A stretch of DNA of 64,000 bases from Synaphobranchus kaupii. Taxonomy: Eukaryota > Chordata > Actinopteri > Anguilliformes > Synaphobranchidae. Made by a program: the position numbers and the translations under genes. Location: positions 22,014,924-22,078,923 of the forward strand of contig CM056385.1 of NCBI GenBank assembly GCA_029718625.1. Direction: 5' to 3'. A model generated the notes under the pieces. It saw only the letters and a list, made by a program, of their open reading frames with translations. It did not search any database and was not told the DNA's origin. Below are positions 21,989 through 30,319 of this stretch, piece after piece; position 1 is the stretch's first letter; every line of letters starts with the position of its first letter.

Positions 21989-23202
21989 TCCCTGTGTGTG
22001 TGCATACGCACGTGCGTGCCAGTGTGAGTGCAAGTGCAAGTGTGTGTGTGTGTGTGCGCACGTGCATGCGCGTGTGCATATGCGTACGAGAATGTGCGTA
22101 TGCGGACAGTGCGAGTGTGTTTATGAAGAACAAAAGTAACATGGCACTCTCTTGGTGGAGGGAAAACAAACTATGCCACTCATTGCTAGGAGCTGGATGG
22201 GAGTGCGTGCGTGCGAGCGTGCGTGCGTACACAGGGGAGGGGAAGGAGAACTAATCAACAGGCCACAGTGTCGTGACAATGACTCACTCTGCTACTCTAT
22301 GCCAAACATGCTTGCTTCAATAAAAAGCAAACCTGTCTTTAGAGGTTCCGCCCCCTTCAGACCTCAGCACAATATCTTGTATATCACAGGGAAGCCTGCA
22401 ACAATCAGGGTGTGAAATCAACACCGGCCACCAGACAAAGTGGCTGGTAAGATTTTTACTCTAGCAGGCACTTTGGCAGGTAACCGACCAGGTTGTGTTA
22501 TATTGTAAAAGGTAATGTGTCTGGTAAAATGTTGAAAATGGCTGGTGATTTTTAGAATCCATAAGCTCCTCTGGCCAGTGGGTGAAAAAGTTAATTTCAT
22601 GTCCTGGCAACAATGGAAAACACCTCATCAGACCATGAAGAAGAAACAAATACATTTTTTGTGGCACTTCTGCTAACGTAAACAAACATGAAATCAAGCT
22701 TAGCTTTAAAAAAATAAATGTGCATACAGTTCAATCACATTCCAGTACAATTGAATTTTGACTGACGGCAAAAGAAATCAAAAGGAGGAATCCATACCAA
22801 TTTTAATCAACATTCCAGGCAAGTATAGCCCTGGGGATACTAACCAACATACTGCAGGTATAGAAAGTGTACCCACCCACGTAGGGCAGATATATTAGGG
22901 TACTCCCCCACATAGTGCAGGTAGAGGGCCAGGTACTTGTACTGAAAGAAGGGGTGTACTCACCCACGTAGTGCAGGTAGAGGGCCAAGTATACGGCAGG
23001 TATAGAAGGTGTACTCACCCACATAGTGCAGGTAGAGGGCCAGGTACTTGTACTGGAAGAGGGGGTTGTTGCTGAGGCTGCTCCTCTGGATCTTCTGGAA
23101 GAAGGAGCTGACATCCCAGCGGTACAGCACGTCCAGCAGCATGATACTGGGGACCCGGAGCCCCACGTTAAGCACCGCCTCCATCCTCTCCTTCAGCGCC
23201 AT
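1760..23202 (-). CDS. rnf145: rnf145, RING finger protein 145 (N-terminal 423 codons; 3' exons beyond window)
   Basis: This is an ER-resident polytopic E3 ubiquitin ligase of the RNF139/TRC8-like family. Family knowledge: it acts in sterol-regulated turnover (HMG-CoA reductase with Insig, SCAP) and is LXR-inducible. Coding exons, in transcription order: 23202-23019, 14284-14176, 10758-10667, 6407-6172, 5098-4923, 4322-4182, 3903-3721 and 1907-1760. All are GT/AG bordered and phase-compatible, and together give 1269 nt (423 codons). Recognisable stretches include [20 protein letters not shown] at the start, [88 protein letters not shown] and [11 protein letters not shown]. They form many hydrophobic membrane segments. 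The catalytic RING domain is not in the window because the gene runs off the left edge. The start is the first ATG after the acceptor at 23247 and matches the family N terminus. Most introns carry tandem arrays at or near splice sites. Identification by remembered similarity is very strong. Confidence 0.96.
1963..2037. repeat. 36-bp tandem duplication
   Basis: Two adjacent copies of a unit containing AGTCCTAACA and then CAATCCCTGCCTGAACAAA lie in the rnf145 intron. Confidence 0.85.
2327..2444. mobile_element. Short MITE-like inverted repeat
   Basis: The left end GGGGTGTATCGCGGTTCCG is the imperfect inverse of the right end, which read on the other strand is GGGGTGTAACGGTTCTGAAA. Such GGGGTGTAACGG ends are common on short non-autonomous DNA elements in fish. 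There is no transposase. Boundaries are approximate. Confidence 0.55.
3721..3903 (-). CDS. rnf145: rnf145 seventh coding exon
   Basis: It encodes [20 protein letters not shown] through [15 protein letters not shown]. The acceptor is CTCAG|GGGAATG and the donor GACAA|GTAAGA. A G/C homopolymer of about 15 bp lies just inside the downstream intron. Confidence 0.95.
4182..4322 (-). CDS. rnf145: rnf145 sixth coding exon
   Basis: It encodes [20 protein letters not shown], then [20 protein letters not shown]. The acceptor is CTGCAG|TATCG and the donor CG|GTAAGA. A 33-bp tandem array begins about 10 bp upstream of the acceptor. Confidence 0.93.
4330..4835. repeat. 33-bp minisatellite decaying into a degenerate array
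   Basis: About five clean copies of a 33-bp unit containing CACCTCAATATACCAACA lie at 4335-4490. Progressively degenerate relatives (CACCTCAATATAC) follow to about 4830. It fills most of the rnf145 intron 4323-4922 and starts almost at the acceptor of the exon 4182-4322. Confidence 0.92.
4923..5098 (-). CDS. rnf145: rnf145 fifth coding exon
   Basis: It encodes [20 protein letters not shown], then the [18 protein letters not shown] segment. The acceptor is TGTGCAG|GTGG and the donor CCAG|GTGAGG. The acceptor is preceded by an extremely long C/T-rich tract (5102-5592). Confidence 0.94.
5102..5592. repeat. Long GA/CT-rich low-complexity tract
   Basis: About 490 bp are almost pure purine on plus (GAGAGGGA-type repeats), so almost pure pyrimidine on the rnf145 strand. 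The tract ends at the acceptor of the exon 4923-5098 and acts as an oversized polypyrimidine tract. Long reading frames over it are compositional artefacts. Confidence 0.97.
6172..6407 (-). CDS. rnf145: rnf145 fourth coding exon
   Basis: It encodes [20 protein letters not shown] through [19 protein letters not shown], with two or more membrane segments. The acceptor is TTCCAG|GCCAG and the donor CAG|GTAAGA. A poly-C run (on this strand) starts just after the donor. Confidence 0.94.
6853..7066. repeat. Dispersed repeat, copy 1 (inverted relative to 22409-22606)
   Basis: About 210 bp with CCACTGGC, ATTCTAAAAATCACCAGCCA, CATTTTCAACA, TTACCAGCCAC and GGTGTTAATTTCACACCCT. The inverse of all these blocks occurs at 22409-22606. 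The family is not recognised; it has no coding content. Both copies lie in rnf145 introns. Confidence 0.85.
7289..8496 (-). mobile_element. Degenerate Tc1-like DNA transposon
   Basis: The transposase is on the minus strand. It starts [20 protein letters not shown] at 8491 and continues in shifted frame to about 7579. DD34E landmarks are visible: [20 protein letters not shown] and [15 protein letters not shown], plus [19 protein letters not shown]. The helix-turn-helix region is shortened (YGKIF joined directly to [12 protein letters not shown]), and at least one frameshift separates the DNA-binding and catalytic parts. The left end has the Tc1-type border GTCAAGCCGGAAAGTCTGCA; the right end has been replaced by the 51/53-bp minisatellite. 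It is not functional. It lies in an rnf145 intron. Confidence 0.92.
7579..8491 (-). pseudogene. Tc1-like transposase, frameshifted
   Basis: The N-terminal part (8491-8069) and the catalytic part (8190-7579) are in different frames. The catalytic triad residues D, D and E are still encoded. The C-terminal end drifts out of the family sequence after [14 protein letters not shown]. This is an old inactive copy. Confidence 0.9.
8497..8989. repeat. 51/53-bp alternating minisatellite, about 10 units
   Basis: Each unit contains GAGCTCAGAGCAGAGGGAGG and TGCTCACACCGACAGAGAA. Two variants tend to alternate, one ending GGAGGTCTGTCT (51 bp) and one ending AGAGACCCGTTTCT (53 bp), giving a roughly 104-bp higher-order period. 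It starts just upstream of the Tc1 transposase start codon and resumes after the MITE at 9277. Confidence 0.93.
8990..9276. mobile_element. 287-bp hAT-type MITE inserted in the minisatellite
   Basis: The ends are CACTGCAAAAA and its inverse TTTTTTGCAGTG, with further inverted similarity inward (CTTAACAAG against CTTGTTAAG). There is no coding sequence. The flanks CTCAAACTG and TGACAGAGAAG together reconstruct the minisatellite unit, so the insertion is younger than the array. Confidence 0.85.
9277..10061. other. rnf145 intron, no gene seen
   Basis: It holds a residual piece of the 51/53-bp array at the left and a short GA-rich tract at 9617-9676. Nothing else is recognisable. Confidence 0.6.
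10068..10660. repeat. 22-bp minisatellite, about 27 units
   Basis: The unit is GGGACAGGACAGGTTTGGGT plus GC or GT, with C/T variants. It ends about 6 bp from the donor of the rnf145 exon 10667-10758. On the rnf145 strand, CCTGTCCCGCACCC occurs both immediately after the donor and inside every unit, so the array seems to have grown from the start of the intron. Frames open over it are artefacts. Confidence 0.97.
10667..10758 (-). CDS. rnf145: rnf145 third coding exon
   Basis: It encodes [20 protein letters not shown] and [10 protein letters not shown]. The acceptor is TTTCAG and the donor is A|GTACGT. A 22-bp minisatellite begins within about 6 bp of this donor on the intron side. Confidence 0.92.
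10759..11937. other. rnf145 intron, no gene seen
   Basis: It contains a GA-rich microsatellite at 11447-11580. I find no other supported feature. Confidence 0.6.
11940..12391. mobile_element. Foldback (long-TIR) element, copy 1
   Basis: The arms 11940-12105 and 12222-12391 are near-perfect inverted repeats: GTATTTTCAGGTACTC against GAGTACCTGAAAATA, CATGGTTGGCTAAATGGCTG against CAGCCATTTAGCCAACCATG, and GTATCAAACGAGCCT against AGGCTCGTTTGATAC. The centre is itself partly palindromic. There is no coding sequence. A second copy is at 60858-61290. Confidence 0.9.
12639..12775. mobile_element. MITE, GTGTCCAATCTTATC family, partial copy
   Basis: It starts GTGTCCAATCTTATCTGAAA, continues GTGTGGGTGCAGGTTTTTGC and then loses the inverse end. 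Related copies are at 36640-36797 and 50791-50991. Confidence 0.75.
12776..14175. other. rnf145 intron, no gene seen
   Basis: A G-homopolymer lies at 13491-13510. Frames around 13855-14283 run through the adjoining exon on the wrong strand or frame and are not genes. Confidence 0.55.
14176..14284 (-). CDS. rnf145: rnf145 second coding exon (YLYV motif)
   Basis: The acceptor follows a T-run and ends GCAG; the donor is AG|GTACGA. It encodes [20 protein letters not shown] and then [15 protein letters not shown]. The sterol-sensing-like tetrapeptide reads YLYV (codons 14228-14217), where the mammalian proteins as I recall them have YLYF. Confidence 0.93.
14285..16379. other. rnf145 intron, no gene seen
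   Basis: A TG-rich stretch lies at 15160-15340, and a TTTATTCATATAGCGCATTT-type dispersed fish repeat fragment starts near 15002. Nothing else is supported. Confidence 0.55.
16380..17620. mobile_element. Candidate non-autonomous DNA element with GTCGC-rich ends
   Basis: The left end has repeated GTCGCTG/GCGAC motifs (AGTGTCGCTGTGACCGACGA, GTCGCTGGTCGCAGCGACA). The right end has GTAGCGCGACAATAG and ACACTGTCGCTGGACTATAC. An internal block, 17255-17375, has a diverged relative at 63078-63195. There is no transposase frame. Boundaries and class are uncertain. Confidence 0.45.
17926..17997. repeat. Tandem repeat, 2-3 copies of about 34 bp
   Basis: AAAGCACTTATTCACCTCTG recurs three times, separated by CTAAACTTAA/CTAAATTTTA. 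Confidence 0.85.
18931..19469. repeat. (CACT)n microsatellite, 539 bp, uninterrupted
   Basis: About 134 perfect tandem tetranucleotides lie in the large rnf145 intron between 14285 and 23018. On the transcribed (minus) strand the tract reads as overlapping GTGAGT, the canonical vertebrate 5' splice-site intronic hexamer. Confidence 0.98.
20622..21159 (+). mobile_element. Internally deleted Tc1-like element with both ends
   Basis: The ends are CAGTACTGTGCAAATGTCTT and its inverse, GTGCCTAAGACTTTTGCACA plus GTACTG. They are flanked by TA on both sides (20620-20621 and 21160-21161), the Tc1/mariner target duplication. The middle encodes only the C-terminal tail of a transposase, with [20 protein letters not shown] at about 20830-20890. 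The catalytic core is deleted. It lies in an rnf145 intron. Confidence 0.9.
21160..21918. other. rnf145 intron, no gene seen
   Basis: I find no recognisable feature before the dinucleotide repeat at 21922. Confidence 0.55.
21922..22105. repeat. (GT)n microsatellite and GT/GC-rich extension
   Basis: About 60 bp of GT repeat are followed by a degenerate TGTGTGCGCACGTGCATGCG-like stretch. Frames of alternating Cys/Val across it are not protein. Confidence 0.95.
22409..22606. repeat. Dispersed repeat, copy 2 (inverse of 6853-7066)
   Basis: It contains GGGTGTGAAATCAACACC, AGTGGCTGGTAAGATTTTTA, AATGGCTGGTGATTTTTAGA and GGCCAGTGGGTGAAAAAGTT, all inverse counterparts of the blocks at 6853-7066. Confidence 0.85.
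22838..23045. repeat. Tandem duplication of the rnf145 exon 3' end plus its splice donor
   Basis: Besides the true exon end (23019), near-identical copies of CTGGCCCTCTACCTGCACTA followed by YGTGG and a donor-like hexamer (minus strand) end at 22964 and 22908. A shortened copy ends at 22877 and a further remnant lies near 22846. Spacing is 55, 56 and 31 bp. The donor hexamers are GTGAGT, GTGAGT, GGGAGT and GTGGGT. Copy 3 is also preceded by CTTCTTTCAG, an acceptor-like string, and by the exon-derived TACAAGTA. Confidence 0.93.
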
Positions 23203-23247
23203 GGGCCCTCCCTGCGGCGTGCCTCTCCTCGCCTCGGGCCGATCCAA
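23019..23247 (-). CDS. rnf145: rnf145 first coding exon (start codon 23202-23200)
   Basis: The acceptor CTGCAG precedes 23247, and 45 nt of 5' UTR lead to the ATG. The exon ends at 23019 before GTGAGT, phase 1, on the residues YVG. The end of this exon and its donor are tandemly repeated downstream at 22838-23019. Confidence 0.93.
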
Positions 23248-24480
23248 CTGCAGGCAGAGAGGGGGGGTTTTACCGGGCTGCCACTCGTGGGCTCAGGGGA
23301 CAGGTTTGGGAGGGGTTCCCAAAAGGCCAGGATTGCGGAACAGTAGGAGGGGTGTACTGGGGCAGGGGAAGCCGGAGTAGTGGGAGGTAGGACATAACGC
23401 ATCCACTTTCGGACACACGGACACTGAAGGCAAAACTGGTGGGGCAGATTTATAATCGGCTTAAGCTTCTGGCAGACAGCTCCCATGGCAAATGTGAACA
23501 CAATCAATGTTGTTCTGCGTCTTCACACCGAGCAACGGTCAAAGGTAATCTGCCCTTTAATGGCTTTGCAGCCGCAGGTCGACACATGAACTTCAGCCTT
23601 AAAGCAAAACTGTTTCCATTCCTCTTTGTTAAACGCTGGTGAGCCAATAAACAACATTGTATTACATAGTAGCAGACAAAAAAATGTTTAAAACAAGTTG
23701 AATTGTTTAGACTGAATGTTTTCCACTGATCCAGGGTTCAACATTAACTTTTTTCCCCAACTTTCCCAGTTGGGCAATTGGACTGAAAATCCAATTCTAG
23801 AAACACATTCAAGATAGCCAATAAGTAAAATTACAATTCACAAGGAGCTAGGCTTGTCACAGTGTTACTATTTTGACACAGGCAGTAAAACCCCGTTGAT
23901 ACAGGTTATTACTGGTATCTCAAGCTTCCCTATAAACTGATCATTGGACTCAACTTGTCTTCATGTGTTCATGTGTCAAGTGCGCCAACGATCTGAATAA
24001 TCCATTCCCAGGTAAAGACACAGATTCTTTCTGCACATCTTGTTAAGGAGATTAAATAAATTAAATCAGTTTTAATCATCAAGTATACTGAACAAAAAAA
24101 ATATATACACCGCTCTGTAAACTACCGCATTAGCTTTCAGCACAACATTACAATAAAGGCTATCTAAGAAAATGTGTGCTTCAAGATTGGCAAAATGTTT
24201 TAATTTAAACAATATACTCAATCTTTGCAATGAATAGGCTATTCTCTGAGTGTGAGCGTGGAGAACGAAGAGTACATGTATCCACAATTTTAAATAATGT
24301 TATGCAATGCAAATAAAAATCACTTTATTACTCACTTAATATCTGGTGGTATTCAGTATTACGTGAGTATTACGTAAATATGATATAATGTGCTTATATT
24401 CATTTAATAACATCAACGTTGAAGCTCTGTAGATGCACTTTTATTTATTTTTTACTTTTATATTGTAATCACAAAAGTTA
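23248..24480. other. rnf145 5' intron, no gene seen
   Basis: I see no coding exon or clear repeat in this stretch. Confidence 0.55.
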
Positions 24481-24692
24481 CGCACTGTTACATCACTGTC
24501 AAACCGAACACCGAGTTCCCCATGAAGGTAGAAAGCTGCGGACTCGCCTCACTCCTGCTTCGCGGACATTTTGAATCACGCCTCATTTTTATGCGTGGGC
24601 AAGGGCGTTTGAATATTCAAGAGAATCAAGTGATGTCAAGGTTGTTCCATCAACGGTTGTCCCCCCTAAAATTATATGGATTCCTCCTTTTG

Positions 24693-24749
24693 ACAAATGA
24701 TGCTAAAAAAGTAGACTTTTCCAAAGTCTACTTTTTTAGCATCATTTGT
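24693..24749. other. Perfect 27-bp inverted repeat with 3-bp loop
   Basis: The arms at 24693-24719 and 24723-24749 are exactly complementary (ACAAATGATGCTAAAAAAGT and onward), with the spacer TCC. This would form a very stable hairpin in either strand. It lies beside transposon-like sequence, so a palindromic element end is the likeliest source. Confidence 0.95.
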
Positions 24750-24889
24750 TGAATTAGTTTACCTTAATCAATCAATATGGTTGAAATTACAATAAAATAA
24801 ACTTGTGTCCAGATGTGTCAAAAAAACTGACTACCATTTGAGGGTGTACTTACTTTTTCACGACTGTAAATCCCCTGAAAAAGTAACTG

Positions 24890-25165
24890 AAGACGGCTGC
24901 TGCATGAAGTACAGGCCTAGCAGAGCATTACCAGGGAAGATACCCAGCATCTGGTGATACTATGGGTCGCAGACTTCAGGCAGTCATTGACTGAAAAGGA
25001 TTTGCAACAAACTACTAAATATGACGACTTTATTTCAGATTATGTTAATTTGTCCAACTACGTTTGGTCCCCGAAAATGTGGGAACCATGTAGAAGAAGG
25101 GCTCTAATTCCTACAAGGATCATTGGAGATGGATGTAAATACCCATAAAGCTGACAGTCTGCATT
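24890..25165. repeat. Dispersed repeat of unknown class, copy 1
   Basis: It contains TGGGTCGCAGACTTCAGGCA, GATTATGTTAATTTGTCCAA and TTTGGTCCCCGAAAATG. The same order of blocks (GGGTCACAGACATCAGTAAG, TTATGTTAATTTGTCCAATT, TTTTGGTCCCCTAAAATGGG) recurs at 61260-61405. I have seen this kind of sequence as a fish dispersed repeat but cannot name the class. Confidence 0.7.
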
Positions 25166-26219
25166 TGTAATACAATGTAAAACAGGGCAGTATTGGCTTC
25201 AGCGTCTGCCAATAAGGCCAGACAAATATTGATTATTGATACTACTGTCGATATCGTGCATAACTAAACTAATGTATACCTTTAAGCAGAACTGCACAAT
25301 TTTTATGAGCATCTGCAATATAAGTCGGGAATTACTATAGGCATGCTCTGCAAATGTTTTCTAAAAATATGAATATTCAAGATACTTTGTAAAATGTACT
25401 CAGCTTATCGGTATCGTCACAACATAAACTTTACACAGCTAATAATTTGCCTTGGTGGTGCACGTTCTGTGAACGTACAGGAGCAATACCGTGCAGAGCC
25501 CTACATTGTCTGCAGTTACATAAACCGCCAACCCCCACAACCACTGATAATCACTTCTTCGCTGGGCTGACATGTTTTAAAATGTGTGAATAACTGGTCA
25601 GATGTTATTGCCTGTTTGTGCTTTTGTTTACTAGTCTTTGAGCTCAAATCAGTTTTGTCAGTTTTATCTGGTAACATCAGATAAATGCCCCATATCTAGT
25701 TTGTATGACTCTATAAACACTGTACTAACGCTGCAATTTCTAAAGAATTCCGCTTCGACTATTTCATATAATCTTCTGATAATGTACGTAAATCAGGTAT
25801 GGAAATTCCAGTTGCAATGTAATCATATTTAATGCAAACAAATCTAAACAAATTATTTGTTGTTGGTTAATGTAGAACGTGGCGCAGTAACGTTAAGTCC
25901 TTTCCATGAAACGAAACAGAAACAACAATATAGTCACATTCAGAATTTGGAACCACAATTTATATGCTTATACAACAGCCTTTACACTGCGCAACAGTAG
26001 AAAGTAAATCCGTAAATCAGGTGAATTGACGGGTCATTTGGTGTCCCATAGCCTACAGGTCTCATCAAAAGCAGATAACTCGATTGCCATCATCAATACT
26101 AGGTTTTAGTGTGGCGAGCCGATCCCATGACGAGAGGCAATTTCCATTACTTAAAGAGTGGTTCTATTCTGACGAGCATAATTTTTCCAGGACTGACCTG
26201 TAAGGTTTATTTTGCTTTT
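25166..26219. other. rnf145 5' intron or flank, no gene seen
   Basis: AT-rich sequence without a recognisable feature. Confidence 0.5.
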
Positions 26220-27100
26220 TTATGGTGATGCAGCGCATTAGTGCGCATGCACACGGCTCGAGCTGTTGCACCTCGTAACCCCGCGCGCGCGCGCTGACTT
26301 AACGCGTCGCGAGCGTTCCCACTCGAGGCTCGAGCATGAGTTGGGTCGCTCGCGCTGGCTACCTAGCGCTAACTACATCACTGCCATTTTAGCTATTTTT
26401 TTCCCCCCATAGTTAAGCTAACGAGTCAGCAAAAATAATATATCGATAAATACTACGAAACAATAATCTCGGTGAACCCTTACACATACTAAAGTTCGTC
26501 TACAATTTCATAGGAAAAACCTCACAGTCCGTGCCAATATACACCTCACACAGTGCTAGGCTAACAGCCATCAGTGGAAAAAAACATTGAACGTAACGTT
26601 ATACACTAACGGATTCTTCAACGTAATGAATCTAAATAGATTAAACATATAAATGAAAATGTGCTTATGATGAGATACTATCGGGAACCGTAGTAACCAA
26701 TAGCCAATAGCCATCTAGCAAACATTAGCTAACTTAGCTTTCCTGTCACTGCGTGTGTAACCACGGCCAGGCAGTGGATAACGTTACCCAAACAATACCC
26801 CCGCCTGACCACCTCATTCTGAAAAGATAAATAGTCCACCTACTTGGTTATAACTCACTCAACTCCGTTTAATTCAGTTTCGCGATGTTTCTCCGGTCGG
26901 AAATCAACCATTTTAACTCGGGTGATCCCAAGTTAACGGTTTCAGCTTTATTAAAATTACCACCGAGACGGAACATCAGTCTCCCACTCCACTCATCCGG
27001 CAGCCATTACAGGCACTGTATGACTACTACGCATGCGCGACTGCGATTCGAGCGATTCAGCGCACAGCCCAGCCGTCAGCAAACAATTTCTCAGGAATGA
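26220..27100 (-). promoter_or_regulatory. rnf145: Likely rnf145 promoter / 5' UTR region
   Basis: This is a CpG-rich island in AT-rich surroundings. It has a CG alternation at 26282-26292, then ACGCGTCGCGAGCG, and an NRF1-like palindrome CGCATGCGCGAC at about 27030. A YY1-like ATGGCTGCCGG (minus) lies near 27000. The first coding exon has a spliced 5' UTR (acceptor at 23247), so an upstream non-coding exon must exist, and this is the best candidate. The exact start and donor are not determined. Confidence 0.5.
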
Positions 27101-28780
27101 ACCCTTACATACAAGACACTGTAAAATCATTAAAATACTTTTCTGCCTGGTCTCAGGATTCAGGAGAATAAATTATCATCATCATCATATCTGGAAAATA
27201 TCCATTGTGAAGCATTATGTGACAACCTGCTTGCACCTCTCATACAAAATGAAGGCTGGGTTATTAAATATTTTACAGTGGCAATATGCATTTACAATTC
27301 AGTATTTATTGTACCTGTATAATTGCAGAACTAAAGAGGGCCTAATTCATGTCTGTACAACGGTTTCTTGTGGTTCACTGCAACAGATGTCAACCCTAAT
27401 TTCCAGGGTGTTGATTCGGTAGGGCAATTGCAACCAACTTAAAAGAGTTCATATCTCAGGTTTAACCACAAGATCACAGAACTGCATTACAGCTGGATCA
27501 GCTGCTCCTTATCTCACGGATTGGAAGTAGCAGTTATTACACAGTTCTGTGGTCTTGTGGGTTTTGTTAACTTTTGCTAAGTTAGTTGCAGTTGCCCCAT
27601 AATGTTTCTAGAGCACCCTTGCACATCTGAATATACCATTCCCTAGATATGCTTAAAACATTCTTCTGTGAAGTGTATTTTGGGTTTTGGTTCTGTATTT
27701 TTGTATTTTCACAATGCTTAAAAGGTCACCCAGGAATTGTAATACAGTAGACAGGGGTTCTTCTTTTTCACAACTTAATTTAATAAACAAAATAGCTACT
27801 CCTCTTCCTTGGCTCCCCATTTCTTCCACTTGCTGCACCTTCACAAAACAAAACAATTGAGTCATGAATCTAAAAAGAGCATTAGCAACTAACGTCTAGA
27901 GAATTGATTAGGCAGACGATGCCATCCAGAGACAGTTACTCAAAGGCCAAAATGGTGGTTCACGAGAATATCTTTGATATTTCAATACCCCTTGTAGGTC
28001 TGTTGGACTATTCAGTCACATGGAACCTTGCTATTCATTTGTATAATAATTAGATCTTATATGTATGGTGCTGTGATTTAAATTACTTGCAAATGTGACT
28101 ACAACAGTCACAAGCAATTTCCAGAAAATCCAATAGAGAGAGAGAGAGAGAGGGGGGGGGGGGGGGGAGGGGTTTGCTTTGACTTCTATCCTTAAAATCT
28201 TCATGTTTTCAAGAAGAGAAATCAATAAGAATCTTGGGGAAATAAAAGTCATTTAATGTGTGTGTGTTTGTGTGCGTGTGCTTGCATGCGTATGTGTGTG
28301 TGCAATGTTTGTTTGATGGTCTTCCCTCCTCTTATAAAATCTTTACCTGAGAAGGTGCCAAGAATGGATTTATTGTGCACAGGCATCAGTTTAAAGTTTT
28401 AGGCAGGTAATGAGCAGACCCAGTGACCAGTGCTTCATCTGGACGGACTGATAGTGGCTGTCAAACATGATGAGGTTAATGCATTTATGTAATCATAAGT
28501 GGATCTGAGCAGAGCCTGCGCCAAATGGATGCCCATGAAAAGTAATCTCTGTTAATAATCTCTGTTAAGTCAAATTTGTTGCAGTATCAAATTCGGTCTC
28601 AGTCATTTTTATTTTATTTATTTTTATTTATTATTTGCACAAATAAAAGAAAAAAACAAAACAGATGCAAGTAGGCTACACAAAATCATTTACAGAATCA
28701 AGATGTGCTGGAGAGGTTTAGAAACCCTGCAGGGCTTTTACTAGAACCTCACCTTACGAAACAGACACATTGAATAAAGA
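27101..28780. other. Intergenic between rnf145 and ublcp1
   Basis: A GA tract plus G-homopolymer lies at 28135-28170, and a GT-rich stretch follows at 28257-28305. No gene is seen. Confidence 0.5.
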
Positions 28781-28878
28781 ACAAAACTAACTGACTTGGT
28801 ATAAGTTTTAACTTTCAATGCACTTCATCAGCCTACATAACAGACGTTGTTACTACAACCAATGAGGTGTTCCGCCTT

Positions 28879-28894
28879 GCTCTCTCTCTCTCTA

Positions 28895-28931
<37 letters not shown>

Positions 28932-29060
28932 CGCCTCCTGGCGGGAAGTGACAGTAGTACTCTGAACAGGAAGTTGAAGCTGAAAGGCCGATTGGAAACA
29001 AACCGGGGCATCTCTGGGATACAGGAAGAAACTGCTGACTAATCAACGTTGAATGAAATT
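28879..29060 (+). promoter_or_regulatory. ublcp1: Possible ublcp1 promoter / first exon region
   Basis: After a (CT)n microsatellite (28879-28929) comes GGCGCCTCCTGGCGGGAAGT followed by two ETS-like GGAAG motifs (GGGAAGTGAC, CAGGAAGTTG). This is typical of a TATA-less housekeeping promoter. The first coding exon at 30152 begins with an acceptor, so a 5' UTR exon is required upstream. The assignment is by position and composition only. Confidence 0.35.
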
Positions 29061-30151
29061 AAATTGAAGTAATTAATCAATTCTGCATTAAATCACCTGT
29101 ATTGCTCACCTAATAGCTACTCGGGAGGGGTTTGGTGACCATTTCAGTCATTTTGGTACGGATGCATTTCAAGCTTCTGTAAATCTACCTAATTAATACT
29201 GCAGTTAAAGCTGTAACGTTACTGTAGCCAGCTAGCTAACCTTAGCTAGTAAGTATGGGCCCTGTGTGAAATGTGTATGCTAGTTAGCTAACAGTGTTTT
29301 TGACTAAATAAATACAAATGCATTGCTTGTATTGGCGGTGCAAGGACGTCATTTAAAGACCTCATCGGTGTTACTCGGATTGCGATTTATTTTAGCTGTA
29401 GCTGTCCGTTTAGCTAGCTAGTGCTAGTTTAGCATTGGTTATGCTACGAATGAATGGTTAGCCAGGTAATGTTAGCAAGGGAGTTTTGCCGGTATTCTGA
29501 ATAGAAATAGACATCACGACAGAATTAATTCAAATGGCTACATATTTTCTGTTTCACATTTCTCATTTAGTTTCATTCAAGACTAACTAACCAGTTAAGT
29601 ATATTGGTCTGAACGACCAAGTTAGCCACTGCTAGCTACACGCGTTCATTTGCTGCATACGCGCTTGTTAGCTGGCTACAATATCAGTGCACGATCGAAA
29701 GAAAGGATGGGTCCTTCAGTTTTAAAAGACAGACGCCACAAATTATTTAAGGACAACCTGTAAATATCCACGAGTTTCTAGGTAGCTGGCTAATTTAACA
29801 CTTTATCCGGGCCCATGACGTCCAATGCATTATAAATACAACCAATGCTCTGTTCTGGCTGGCTAGTTTATATTTGAAGTCATAGTTATGACTATCCATG
29901 GAGTGAAAATGAGGGTGCATCGTTTGCTTTGGTGATATTGAAAACACTGATCGCAGTTAGTTTCTTTTGTGTAAGGTCACATTATAGCTAGCGTTAAGAC
30001 CAACTATGTCTTATCGACGTATATGGCTCAATGATGCATATCGCTGGTTGTTATCCATCTTATATAATGTATGTACCTGGGAAATGCATGTTGCTATATG
30101 TGCAGTTGGGTTAGCCTAACGTTAGTGTTAATTTCTCTCTGTTTTGTCCAG

Positions 30152-30319
30152 TGCTTCGCAGCAGTATGTCCGTGTCGGTGATAATAAAATGGGGTGGGCA
30201 GGAATACACCATTAGCACCTTGTCCGAAGAGGACACCGTCTTGGACCTCAAGCAGTCGATTAAATCTTTGACGGGCGTCCTCCCAGAAAGGCAGAAACTG
30301 CTGGGACTGAAAGTCAAAG
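30152..30319 (+). CDS. ublcp1: ublcp1 first coding exon (UBL start)
   Basis: The acceptor is TTTTGTCCAG at 30151, the ATG is at 30166 after 14 nt of UTR, and the donor is AAAG|GTAGGA. It encodes the UBL beta-grasp start. Confidence 0.95.

Noticed and set aside
21777..22254. Cys/Val-rich and His/Thr-rich frames
   Set aside because: They come from the GT microsatellite and its degenerate flank.
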